Below are positions 52,395 through 61,092 of a DNA stretch of 64,000 nt, in pieces. The stretch lies in NCBI GenBank assembly GCA_965224435.1, contig OZ245048.1, positions 2,728,001 to 2,792,000 of the forward strand, written 5' to 3'. Under the pieces are notes generated by a model that saw only the letters and a list, made by a program, of their open reading frames with translations, was not told where the DNA came from and made no database searches. Source of the stretch: JAJRQY01 sp965224435. GTDB taxonomy: Bacteria > Actinomycetota > Acidimicrobiia > Acidimicrobiales > SZUA-35. The number at the start of each line of letters is the position of its first letter. Position 1 is the first letter of the stretch. A program made the translations under genes and the position numbers.

Positions 52395-53525
52395 CTAGCC
52401 CAATGGTCTCACTTCACTTTCGTCAAGAGCCGCCGTGAAGATCGCCACCTCATGAATCTCACCCTCATAAGTCCGATCGCCGGTTGACTCATCACCAATG
52501 ACAAGGGGATAGGTTGCATCCCAGCCCAGAAGCGAGTCAGCCTCAAACTCCAGAACCTCGATGAGGATCCCGTCCTTGTAGACCTCGCCGACTCCATCGG
52601 AATAGGCGAAGGCAATGGTGGTCAAGACGTTCGCTTCGAACACGTTCTCCACCAACAAGATGGTGGCGTTGCGAACCGGGCCAGGACGAAGACGCACACT
52701 CAGATCGCTCCCCTCTTGCCCCAGGTGGAAGTTCACCTCATCGCTTTGAATCCCGGCCGACGAAGTGACAATGCGAGTCGGACCCGTCTGCTGCACATTG
52801 TCGGGCGTGATGGTCACCACAACGGTGAAGGCTTGAGTCCTCGCCACCCCGCAGCGCAGCCGCTCCCCATCCATCGGGGTTGCACCGCCGCTATAGCTCT
52901 GCTGTCCTTCATGGTCCTCATAGCTTCCCTCACCAGGCCGCACTCGCACCAAGGGTGACAGGCCGTCATCACTCAGCAACTGACTGTCGACGTTGAAGCA
53001 CTCCGCACGGGTCTGCAGGTCCGCACCAAAGATCGCGGCCACCACCAACAGCGTCAAAGCTCCCAGCGAAGCAATCGACACCATTCGAACCATTTTCGCC
53101 CTGCTCACCGCCACCAGCAGAACAGTGATCAAGACAGCAGCAATACCTGCACCAATGCAGTCAGCAATAAAGTCTTGCTTGTCTCCCGTTCGTCCGAAAT
53201 CTAGGGCGGACTGCACAATCTCGGTTGCGGCCGCAAATCCAACGACGGCAGCAAGGCCGATGATCATCTTTCGTAGCGGACGAGCCGCTCCGCCGATGAA
53301 TGCACCCAATCCAGCGAAGGCAATCCAGAAGAACAGGATCACATGCGACAGCAGCGGATCGATCGTGGCGGCGAAGGCAGGAGGATTCGGAGACTCCAAC
53401 AAGAACAACCCAATCAGGATCCAGGCAAGCAAGGCCACCAAGAGAATGCCCCGACTCTGGGGCTCAGCAGATATGGCTTCGGCCGTGTCGGGATCCGATT
53501 CGATCTCTTCTGGTTCACTCGACAT
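52395..53525 (-). CDS. VanZ-like membrane domain fused to a LamG/concanavalin-like domain
   Basis: About 376 residues from the ATG at 53525; the frame is open to 53714 but overlaps the divergent gene. Residues about 25-165 hold five membrane segments with TEIVQSALDFGRTGDKQDF and ADCIGAGIAA, the VanZ signature. Residues about 175-376 form a Cys-containing extracytoplasmic beta domain with VYKDGILIEVLEFEAD and EGEIHEVAIFTAALDESE, the end pattern of LamG domains. It could bind glycans at the surface. The fusion is not one I can assign to a known pathway. Confidence 0.8.
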   Translation of the reverse strand: MSSEPEEIESDPDTAEAISAEPQSRGILLVALLAWILIGLFLLESPNPPAFAATIDPLLSHVILFFWIAFAGLGAFIGGAARPLRKMIIGLAAVVGFAAATEIVQSALDFGRTGDKQDFIADCIGAGIAAVLITVLLVAVSRAKMVRMVSIASLGALTLLVVAAIFGADLQTRAECFNVDSQLLSDDGLSPLVRVRPGEGSYEDHEGQQSYSGGATPMDGERLRCGVARTQAFTVVVTITPDNVQQTGPTRIVTSSAGIQSDEVNFHLGQEGSDLSVRLRPGPVRNATILLVENVFEANVLTTIAFAYSDGVGEVYKDGILIEVLEFEADSLLGWDATYPLVIGDESTGDRTYEGEIHEVAIFTAALDESEVRPLG

Positions 53526-53735
53526 CAGATTCCCATACCCATGGCGCCCACCATCGCACCCGACAGCACTCCCGTCCACCGCAGATTCACCTGGCCGGTC
53601 TGGGACCCTGGTTCCAGACCATGTGGATACTTCGATGTCACTGCGCTCTGCTACCTTTACTTCCAGCCACTCGAATCCATGGCAATGCGGTTTTGGATTC
53701 CTGAACATCACCAACTAGTAGATGCTGAAGTGGCC

Positions 53736-54512
53736 ATGACCGAACAAGAACGATTCACCCTCCAAAAGAAGCTCGCCGAATTCATCGGACCAAAGGAGGC
53801 AGGAACCCTGATGGAACATCTTCCCCCAATCGACTGGCACCAGATCGCCACGAAAGACGACGTCTACGCCCTCAAGACCGAGGTCGACGCCCTCAAAGAC
53901 GACATCCATACCGTCAAGGCTGACGTCCACACCCTCAAGACCGACGTCCACACCCTCAAGACCGACGTCCACACCCTCAAGACCGACATGCTTGGTGTCA
54001 ACAACGCCGTTGGGGGCCTCAGCGCTCAGATGGTGGCCCAAGGCACCGCCCTGCGCGGAGAAATGAGCGAGCTACGCGGCGACCTTCGCTCCGAAATGAG
54101 CGACTTCCGGTCCGAGATGAACGGAGACTTCGTCGGCCTTCGCTCCGAGGTGGGCGCGTTCCGGTCGGAAATGAGCGACTTCCGGTCCGAGATGAACAGT
54201 GACTTCAACGAGCTCCGCTCCGACATGAGCGACTTCCGATCTGACCTAACCGGAGAGTTCGGTAAGTTCCGCTCAGAGATCAAAGCCGACCAAGACAAAT
54301 TCCACAACGAGGTTCAAACTCAGCTAGGCAATCACGGGACTGAGATAGCCAGCCTCCGCACCGAGTTCGGTGGTCAGCTCACAACCATACACGGCAAATT
54401 CGGTCAGCTTGAAGAGCGCATTGGTGACAAGATTTCCTCCGCCCAGCGAAACCAATTCGTCCTCACCGCTGGGATGATGCTCAGCATCTGGCTTTCCATT
54501 GCCGCCTTCTAG
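53736..54512 (+). CDS. Coiled-coil protein with tandem heptad repeats and C-terminal membrane anchor
   Basis: About 258 residues from the ATG at 53736; ATGs at 53679 and 53685 are alternatives. A short globular start (KKLAEFIGPKEAGTLMEHL) leads into a long coiled coil. DVHTLKT occurs three times exactly, from a perfect 21-bp repeat at 53922-53984. Later, MSDFRSEMN recurs with a 25-residue period (27 identical bp from 54096 and 54171). The last 17 residues are hydrophobic (LTAGMMLSIWLSIAAF). The layout resembles DUF1640/CCDC90-like proteins. Repeat number probably varies between strains. Function unknown. Confidence 0.75.
   Translation: MTEQERFTLQKKLAEFIGPKEAGTLMEHLPPIDWHQIATKDDVYALKTEVDALKDDIHTVKADVHTLKTDVHTLKTDVHTLKTDMLGVNNAVGGLSAQMVAQGTALRGEMSELRGDLRSEMSDFRSEMNGDFVGLRSEVGAFRSEMSDFRSEMNSDFNELRSDMSDFRSDLTGEFGKFRSEIKADQDKFHNEVQTQLGNHGTEIASLRTEFGGQLTTIHGKFGQLEERIGDKISSAQRNQFVLTAGMMLSIWLSIAAF
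53922..53984 (+). repeat. Three perfect 21-bp coding repeats
   Basis: The unit GACGTCCACACCCTCAAGAC plus C occurs three times in register, each encoding one heptad of the coiled coil. A degenerate fourth copy precedes it at 53901. Such repeats change copy number by slippage. Confidence 0.9.
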
Positions 54513-54530
54513 CAATCAATGCCGAAATGA

Positions 54531-55745
54531 CTAGCGGGCCGAGCCGTAGCTCATCTGATTGTCGACTGCACTTAGAACCGGTGTGAACCCGGCACTCGGT
54601 CGACCAATGTAATATCCCTGGAAAAGCTCGACACCGAGCTCTTGTAGATACTCGAATTCCTTTTTAGTCTCGACCCCTTCGGCTAAGACCAGACAACCCA
54701 TGCCATGACACAACTCGATCATCGCCATGATCGTCTTGGCTCGAGAGCGAGACTGATAGATACCTCGAACCAGCGAGATGTCGAACTTGACCACATCAGG
54801 ACCCAGCAGTCCAAAGACCCGCAATCCGGTCGGTCCGCCACCGAGGTCATCCAACCCGATCCGGTAGCCCTGGCCCCGCAGATCCCGTTTCACCTTGTTC
54901 AAGTCTCCGACAACAACAAGTGGCGTTCGCTCACTCACCTCAAAGACCACTCGGCGGGCGAACCGGTGCAGGGGGTCTCGCCCCGACTGCAACTCGGGGT
55001 CAGCCAATGATCTAGTCAGCAGGTTCACAAAGATCAGGGCATTCGGATCCAGCGTTCCAGTAGCAGCGGACAAATCAGCAGCCACCAGCCGGCGGACCAT
55101 GCGATCAAAATCGTATTCACGACCTGCTTCGGTCACTGCCTCAATCAAAAGCAAGGGATTGGACAAGGTCGGATGCTCCACCCGAACCAAGGCTTCATAG
55201 CCAAAAGTCGACTGCACCACTCCGGCCCCGTACGCATCACTCTCGGGCAAGACCGATAGCACCGGCTGGTAGATCATCCTGCATGACTCAAACGCCCGGT
55301 CAATCTCGGAATTCAACGCCTCATCAACAACGGGATGCAGGTACTGAGCTTCCTCCGTTCGAAACACGTCGTGATCGCGTCTCGCCTTGAGCGCGTCCAA
55401 GATGGTGCCATTGATCTCACCAGGTGTACAAGGTTTCAACAGGAACCGGAAAATCTGGATATCGCTCACCGCGTGAGCCGTCAAGGCCATCGACTCCGAA
55501 GTAGTCAACAGGACGCGCATGCAATCCGGGGCAATCGTTTTGGCGATCTTCAGAACAGCGATGCCCGACATGCCGTTTGGCTGATCATCACAAATAAGAA
55601 TGTCGATCTCGCGGCTACGCAGAACAGCCAAGCCTTCGGCTGCGGAGTCCACAATCACCATCTCATAAGGCTTGTTCTGAAAAGTCGCCACCATTTCAGC
55701 CGCGCACCGTCCAGCATCGTGGACTACGAGGATTGTTGACTTCAT
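54531..55745 (-). CDS. Response regulator with EAL phosphodiesterase domain
   Basis: 404 residues. Receiver domain (about 1-120): Asp53 in ILICDDQPNG is the phosphoacceptor, and Lys104 in FLLKP is conserved. EAL domain (about 150-390): YEALVRV with Glu184, FVNL, FEVSERT, LDDLGGG, VVKFDIS, LAEGVET and FQGYYIGRP. All the usual metal and catalytic positions appear present, so c-di-GMP hydrolysis is expected. No GGDEF domain is attached. It is transcribed toward the coiled-coil gene and lies downstream of the second Wzz/BY-kinase. Control of polymer synthesis through c-di-GMP is inference. Confidence 0.93.
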   Translation of the reverse strand: MKSTILVVHDAGRCAAEMVATFQNKPYEMVIVDSAAEGLAVLRSREIDILICDDQPNGMSGIAVLKIAKTIAPDCMRVLLTTSESMALTAHAVSDIQIFRFLLKPCTPGEINGTILDALKARRDHDVFRTEEAQYLHPVVDEALNSEIDRAFESCRMIYQPVLSVLPESDAYGAGVVQSTFGYEALVRVEHPTLSNPLLLIEAVTEAGREYDFDRMVRRLVAADLSAATGTLDPNALIFVNLLTRSLADPELQSGRDPLHRFARRVVFEVSERTPLVVVGDLNKVKRDLRGQGYRIGLDDLGGGPTGLRVFGLLGPDVVKFDISLVRGIYQSRSRAKTIMAMIELCHGMGCLVLAEGVETKKEFEYLQELGVELFQGYYIGRPSAGFTPVLSAVDNQMSYGSAR

Positions 55746-55869
55746 CAGGTGCCACCCTTCCGTTCAGCTTACAAATGGACGTGAATTCGCCCACGAGATT
55801 TGCTTGACGGCACCCAAAGACTCGGCCTCTTGGAACCAAATATAAGAGAGCGAAATCTGACGTTTTGTT

Positions 55870-55892
55870 GCACGGCCGAGACTCGGTCGTGC
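55870..55892 (-). terminator. Hairpin downstream of Wzz/BY-kinase copy 2
   Basis: GCACGGCCGAG and CTCGGTCGTGC pair with one mismatch and a minimal loop. It lies 44 bp past the kinase stop in the direction of transcription. No T tract follows, as is common for actinobacterial terminators. An attenuator for the EAL gene is the alternative. Confidence 0.45.
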
Positions 55893-55935
55893 ACTAGTTC
55901 ACGGAACGGACCTAGTCGTCTTCTAGGGAACTGAC

Positions 55936-57555
55936 CTAGTCGTCGTCGGGAGTTCCATAGCCGTAGCCATAGCGGCCATAGCGGCCATCATCCTTGACGT
56001 TCAACAAGATGACTCCAAGCACGGTGCCGCCAACACTCTTGATGCTTTCAGCCGCACGGACCACCTGCTCACGGGTGGTCGAGCCAGCTGAAGCCACCAA
56101 GACCACCGCATCAACACAGCGCGCGATTGCTGGCGCATCAGCAACCGGGAGCACCGGCGGCCCGTCAATGATGACCAGGTCAGCCAGTGCTTCCAGCTTC
56201 TTGATCGCCGTGTGATAACCGGGTGAAGAAACAAATTCGGCTGGGTTCGGGGGAATGGTGCCGCTGGTCAACAGCGCCACACCCTCCATGCCATCAGGAC
56301 GAGACACAATGTCAAAGACCGGCACTCCATCCACCAGATGGTCAGTGAATCCCGGGGCATGCTTCTCGCCAAACACGCGATGCAACCGCGGTCGGCGTAA
56401 GTCTCCGTCCATCAGCACAACATGGCGTCCGACAACCGACATCGAATAGGCCATATTGGTAGCCGTCGTCGTCTTGCCCTCGGACTCATTGGCGCTTGTC
56501 ACCAGGATTGAGCGGATGTCCTTGCCAACCGAAGAGAACTGCAAGGCAGTGGCAATACGTTGGTAGCCATCAGCCAACATTGACTCGGGCTCATCCCGAC
56601 TGATGAGGCTTAGCTCCTTGCCCTTCATGGAGCGAGGTAGCTTCGGCAATGAACCAAGAACCGTCAGACCCGTCCGAGTATGGAAATAGTCGGCATCCTT
56701 CACCGAACGATCCAGCGACTCTGCCAATAAAGCCAAGGCAATGCCCAGAACTGAGCCAGCAACCAAACCAAGCAGGATCGAGCGGGACAGGGGGGCGCCC
56801 GAGTCATTGATGGGCGGTTCGGCCGACTGCAAGACCCTGGCTGAACCGACCGAAGCCACCTGAGAACTCAGTTCCAGCCGGCCAATGTTGGCTACGTGGG
56901 CGGCAATCTGGGAGTCGATCAACACCAGCTCAGGATCAAGGTCAGCAGCAAGCTGATCGATCTGGGCTTGCAGGGTGGTCTGCTGAACTGGATCGGTGGC
57001 TCGGACCAAGCGATCTCGAAGCGGGGCAAGAGGTTCCAGCAAGGTCTGACGTTCGATCCGCAACTCAGTCAGACTTGTTTCCAAACGAGTCACCGTGTCA
57101 CCAATGCTTTGGGAGGCATTCTCCTGCTTGGTCAGCACGTAGGCACCGGCCCAACCATTGGCCCAGTCAGCGGCTTCATCCGGGGTCGGTGCGGTGGCCG
57201 AGAACTCCAACACATCCGCGGTGGACAAGCCAGTGACCTTGACCGCGTCAGGCACAAAGCCCAGCAGCTCCTCGACCCGTGTTTCCGTCGAATTGCCTAG
57301 GGCAAGATTGATCTCGTTTTCGATGCGACGATTCAACAATCCCGTGTTGCCGCTGGAGCTGCCAAGAGCATCCTGAGCAGCGGAATCGGCGATCAGCACC
57401 GAAGCGGTGGCCGAGTATTGCGGTGCCGCCTGCGATCCAAGAAATCCAGCAAGTCCGCCAAGAAGAAGAATAGGCAGCAGAACCCAAGGCCAGCGGCGTC
57501 GGAGAATCGCTACATAGTCCTCAAGGGAGAGTTCGCCCGCCTGATCATCAGTCAC
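55936..57555 (-). CDS. Wzz chain-length regulator fused to BY-kinase (copy 2)
   Basis: 539 residues. A membrane segment at about 24-44, an extracytoplasmic coiled region (about 140-230), a second segment (about 258-285), then the kinase: Walker A SANESEGKTTT (about 346-356), Walker A' HVVLMDGDLRRPRL and Walker B LVIIDGPP. The C-terminus ends with RYGRYGYGYGTPDDD, a standard terminal Tyr cluster for autophosphorylation. Unlike copy 1 there is no basic tail. The last codons and stop are duplicated just downstream (GACGACTAGGTC twice, about 55910-55938). Confidence 0.93.
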   Translation of the reverse strand: MTDDQAGELSLEDYVAILRRRWPWVLLPILLLGGLAGFLGSQAAPQYSATASVLIADSAAQDALGSSSGNTGLLNRRIENEINLALGNSTETRVEELLGFVPDAVKVTGLSTADVLEFSATAPTPDEAADWANGWAGAYVLTKQENASQSIGDTVTRLETSLTELRIERQTLLEPLAPLRDRLVRATDPVQQTTLQAQIDQLAADLDPELVLIDSQIAAHVANIGRLELSSQVASVGSARVLQSAEPPINDSGAPLSRSILLGLVAGSVLGIALALLAESLDRSVKDADYFHTRTGLTVLGSLPKLPRSMKGKELSLISRDEPESMLADGYQRIATALQFSSVGKDIRSILVTSANESEGKTTTATNMAYSMSVVGRHVVLMDGDLRRPRLHRVFGEKHAPGFTDHLVDGVPVFDIVSRPDGMEGVALLTSGTIPPNPAEFVSSPGYHTAIKKLEALADLVIIDGPPVLPVADAPAIARCVDAVVLVASAGSTTREQVVRAAESIKSVGGTVLGVILLNVKDDGRYGRYGYGYGTPDDD

Positions 57556-57607
57556 CCCGAGATCCTAACGACTTTGGGTTGGCAACAGGTGTCGCCGGAC
57601 GATCCAC

Positions 57608-59050
57608 CTAGTTGGAAGGTTCACTCAACTCAACGACCTTCTGTAAACGCTTCCACAATTGCGCTACATGATGGCGTTCAGTGGCCAGAACTCCGATCGA
57701 AACTCGGGCCATCCATTGGCCGTTCAGCTGGGACGGGCTGAGGAAGGCTTCGCCCGATTCATTGATTGCCCGGACCCATGACAAGGTGTGCGCATCCAAT
57801 GCTTCACCGACCAGCGGCTCGCCACCGACCAGCGGCGTGTGCAATACACACACGGTCTGTAAATCAACCGGAGCGAGTACCTGCCAGCCATCAGCCCCGG
57901 CAACCTGAGCAGCCAACCACTGTGCGTTGTCCAGATCTCGGCGAATCCGCTCCTTGATTGCTTCCACCCCATCAAGACGAAGCTGGAACCAGATCTTCAG
58001 CGCCCGGAAACGACGACCGAGCGGGATTCCCCAATCGCGATATTGGGTGACTTCACCATCAGCACTGGACTGTAGGTAACTGGGGTTGGTGGACATCACC
58101 GACTGCAACTGCTCGGTGTCGCGCACATAGAACAACGAACAATCCAGAATGGTGCCCATCCACTTGTGCGGGTTCCACGAGATCGAGTCCGCACCCTCCA
58201 CTCCGGCCCACAAGTGACGGCATTCTGGCAGCAACATTGCCGTCCCGGCCATGGCCGCATCAATGTGCACCCAAGCCCCAACCGATCCGGCAATATCAAC
58301 AATGGCAGCCACCGGGTCCATCGCCGTGGTGCCCGTTGTGCCAACCGCTGCAACCACCACCGCCGGCGTCTTGCCCGCAGCGACATCAGCGGCAACACAT
58401 GACGCCAACGATTCCGGGTCCATGGCAAAGCTCACCGGGTCAGTGTCCACCATCACAATATTGTCCCAGCCAAATCCAGCCAGCAGGGCCGCCTTGGCCA
58501 CCGACGAATGAGCTTGCTGGGTTGAATAGACCACAAGCGGTGAATCGACCGCTTGCAAGCCGCCAGTATTCTGCGACAACGACGATGCCCGTTCCCGGGC
58601 CGCCAGCATGGCAGTGAGACAACCAGTCGAAGCAGTGTCGGTTATGGATCCAAACCAGTTATCACTCAGCCCAACCAGTTGACGCATCCAGTCACAGACA
58701 ACTTCTTCGACCTCGGTCAAAGCCGGGGCGCTCTCCCAAGAAATTCCCAGCGAAGAGAGCCCGGCCGACGCCAGGTCACCAAGGATGGAAGACAGCTCGG
58801 CGTTGGCCGGGAACCAGCCAAAATGCATGGGGTGTTGCATCTCGAACAGGCCAGGAACCACGATCGAATCGAGGTCGGCCATTACTGCGTCAAAGGACTC
58901 GACCTCGGTCGGAGGCTCAGCGGGAAGGGCGGCGACAATGTCGCCGGGTTCGGTCCTTGATCGAACCGGCCGATCGGTGACCGAGGCCCGGTGGTCGGCA
59001 ATCCAGTCGATGAGTTCGTGGCCAGCAAGACGGAATTCTTCGGGAGTCAC
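57608..59050 (-). CDS. PLP-dependent group II (aromatic L-amino acid type) decarboxylase
   Basis: 480 residues with a GTG start. MQHPMHFGWFPAN, TDTASTGCLTAML, HIDAAMAGTAMLLPECR and SISWNPHKWMGTILDC with the PLP Lys are all present, and the length suits the family. It would decarboxylate an aromatic or related amino acid to an amine. An amine made here could in principle be the acceptor of the NRPS-PKS product, but 29 kb separates the genes and nothing in sequence proves it. The nearby metallopeptidase-like gene runs in the same direction. Confidence 0.9.
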   Translation of the reverse strand: MTPEEFRLAGHELIDWIADHRASVTDRPVRSRTEPGDIVAALPAEPPTEVESFDAVMADLDSIVVPGLFEMQHPMHFGWFPANAELSSILGDLASAGLSSLGISWESAPALTEVEEVVCDWMRQLVGLSDNWFGSITDTASTGCLTAMLAARERASSLSQNTGGLQAVDSPLVVYSTQQAHSSVAKAALLAGFGWDNIVMVDTDPVSFAMDPESLASCVAADVAAGKTPAVVVAAVGTTGTTAMDPVAAIVDIAGSVGAWVHIDAAMAGTAMLLPECRHLWAGVEGADSISWNPHKWMGTILDCSLFYVRDTEQLQSVMSTNPSYLQSSADGEVTQYRDWGIPLGRRFRALKIWFQLRLDGVEAIKERIRRDLDNAQWLAAQVAGADGWQVLAPVDLQTVCVLHTPLVGGEPLVGEALDAHTLSWVRAINESGEAFLSPSQLNGQWMARVSIGVLATERHHVAQLWKRLQKVVELSEPSN

Positions 59051-59116
59051 ACCCTCATACTAGAGGCAGCCGGGCCCCTGGCAGTCAGCCCAAGTGGCAG
59101 CCAGACTCATGATCGC

Positions 59117-60307
59117 CTATGCGGCAGCGTCGCTGGTCGCGCAACTCTCCAGATACCTGGAAGGGCGCACATCCGCGTCACGGATATCGATCGTCTCAGT
59201 CAGATTGATTTCAGCAGGGCTCATCTCGGCGAGGTTGATGGTCACGCCGATGGGGCAGCGTGGAACTGCGGCTGTGTTCTGCTCCTCCATGACATCAATC
59301 AGGATGGATACTGGATCCTGCCCCTTGGCCAGCCGGTGCCGCCACGGTGTCTGTGTCTGATCCAGGAGTTCCAAGACTCGCGCACCGGTTCGATAGTACC
59401 GACCGATGCTGGAGAATTCTTCCGGATCCAGATCGCTGCCGGTTGGGATAGGGAGCCGAAGCTCTCGCCCATTCAACAAGCTGTAGATGTTCTCAACAAA
59501 CCGTGCGGTGCCCTCGATCTGCTCATGCCCTTGCTCAAGGGCAACCAGATCCGGGCGTCGAGCGTGGCGTTCGGCTCGCAACCCGAGAAAGCTTGCCACC
59601 AGTTCGGCCGCTCCCCCGATTTGGGACGGGCTTGTCTTCTGTGCAGCAGCCGCTTCCAAGTACCACATCTCGCGGGTGGCCATCTCGGCATCAGTCGCAT
59701 CATTCGTCCATGGCAGCGACGGGTCATAACCGGTGGGAACTCGCCAAGAGATCTCAAACATTTGATACTGGTGGAACGCCTCGTGCACAAAGAAGCGAGC
59801 GAATTCCCACGAACTGGCGTGAGCCTCGTCACTGTCATAGACGAGGGCGAGACACTCTTGGTCAGCAACATCAATGGCGAACTGGGCGGGTTCTTCCGCC
59901 GTCAGTCCTAGGCCAGCCGCGAATTCTGCACCAAATCGATAGACCGGAGGCAGGCCAAGCTCTTCAGGAAGTGGAACTAGCTGGACCGTGTTTCCTAGCG
60001 TGGCATTTCCAAGAGCAGCAATATGGTCGATGTTGAGGGCGTACCCGTAACTCCCAAACTCAGCCTCTTGACGAACAAGAAGGGTTGGTCGAAGCTCGGG
60101 TCGGAACCCGAAGCCCCAAATCTTGGCCGCATGGGATTGAAACGTCGAGGTGATCTCAGCCAATTGGGTGAAAAGCTGTTGGTCAAGTTCGTCAATACCA
60201 AGCCAAGGGCCCTGGATCGACACAACCGTCGACTCCATTTCCGACTCGAAAGCGGGGAGAATTTGCTCGGTCTGGAGCCGATCTGACAGAACTTGCTGTT
60301 TGTCCAA
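59117..60307 (-). CDS. Uncharacterised protein with an HEXXH zinc-site motif
   Basis: 396 residues from a TTG at 60307; an internal ATG at 60238 is an alternative start. HEAFH at 175-179 is an HEXXH motif in a helix (FFVHEAFHQYQ), and Glu265 in QIEGTARFV is placed like the third ligand of gluzincin peptidases. No signal peptide or membrane segment is clear. The rest does not match a family I can name. It may be a metallopeptidase. It diverges from the response regulator at 60367 over about 60 bp. Confidence 0.7.
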   Translation of the reverse strand: MDKQQVLSDRLQTEQILPAFESEMESTVVSIQGPWLGIDELDQQLFTQLAEITSTFQSHAAKIWGFGFRPELRPTLLVRQEAEFGSYGYALNIDHIAALGNATLGNTVQLVPLPEELGLPPVYRFGAEFAAGLGLTAEEPAQFAIDVADQECLALVYDSDEAHASSWEFARFFVHEAFHQYQMFEISWRVPTGYDPSLPWTNDATDAEMATREMWYLEAAAAQKTSPSQIGGAAELVASFLGLRAERHARRPDLVALEQGHEQIEGTARFVENIYSLLNGRELRLPIPTGSDLDPEEFSSIGRYYRTGARVLELLDQTQTPWRHRLAKGQDPVSILIDVMEEQNTAAVPRCPIGVTINLAEMSPAEINLTETIDIRDADVRPSRYLESCATSDAAA

Positions 60308-60366
60308 GCATTACAGTTTCCACACTATTGCTGAGGAAACTCTGAGAACTTGATTAACTATCAGTC

Positions 60367-61092
60367 TTGCGAGTCCTAATCATCGAAGATGAACGTGACA
60401 TAGCCGAAGCCATCCAGCGAGGCCTGGAGCGAGAAGGCTTCACCACTGTCATTGCCGAAAACGGAAACGACGGATACTGGCATGCCACCGAAGGCAACTA
60501 CGCCCTCATCGTCCTCGACATCTTGCTGCCAGGCATCAACGGCTACCAGCTTTGTCGTCGGGTGCGCGAAGCTGGAGTCGAAACCCCCATCCTCATGCTG
60601 ACCGCCAAGTCGGGTGAATTTGATGAGGTCGAAGCACTCGAACTTGGGGCCGACGATTTTCTGCGGAAGCCGTTCTCAATCCATGTGCTTCTGGCTCGTT
60701 GCAAGGCGCTGCTACGACGCCGACCATTGCGACTCGCCCCAACGAGCTTCGCCGGAATCGAGCTGGACCTCAAGACCCGGCGCTGCATCGTTGAGGGCCA
60801 GGACCTTCAGCTCACTCCTCGAGAGTCACAACTCCTCGCTTCTCTGTTGATGGCCAAGGATGTTCCCGTAACCAAGCAAGGCCTACTCCATTCGGTTTGG
60901 GGTTTGGACTTTGAGGGAGACGCCAACGTCGTCGACGTCTACATCCGCTACCTCCGCAAGAAGCTCGGCCCTGATCGCATCAAGACCATCCCAAGAATTG
61001 GCTACGTCCTGCAAGAACTCAGCACCCCTGAGCTCAGCCCTCAGGACACAGCAGTCTTTGCACTTGACGAACCCGCCGATGCCACGATCTAG
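60367..61092 (+). CDS. OmpR/PhoB-type response regulator
   Basis: 241 residues with a TTG start. Receiver domain (1-115): acidic Glu7-Asp8, Asp51 in VLDILLPG, Lys101 in LRKPFS. A winged helix DNA-binding domain (about 125-220) ends in VDVYIRYLRKKLG and IGYVLQE. No ribosome binding site precedes the TTG, and TAACTA at 60355-60360 is placed so that transcription could begin at the start codon, a leaderless message. It overlaps the downstream kinase-like gene by 14 bp. A short inverted repeat GTTTCC/GGAAAC (60316-60340) lies in the divergent promoter region. Confidence 0.92.
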   Translation: MRVLIIEDERDIAEAIQRGLEREGFTTVIAENGNDGYWHATEGNYALIVLDILLPGINGYQLCRRVREAGVETPILMLTAKSGEFDEVEALELGADDFLRKPFSIHVLLARCKALLRRRPLRLAPTSFAGIELDLKTRRCIVEGQDLQLTPRESQLLASLLMAKDVPVTKQGLLHSVWGLDFEGDANVVDVYIRYLRKKLGPDRIKTIPRIGYVLQELSTPELSPQDTAVFALDEPADATI

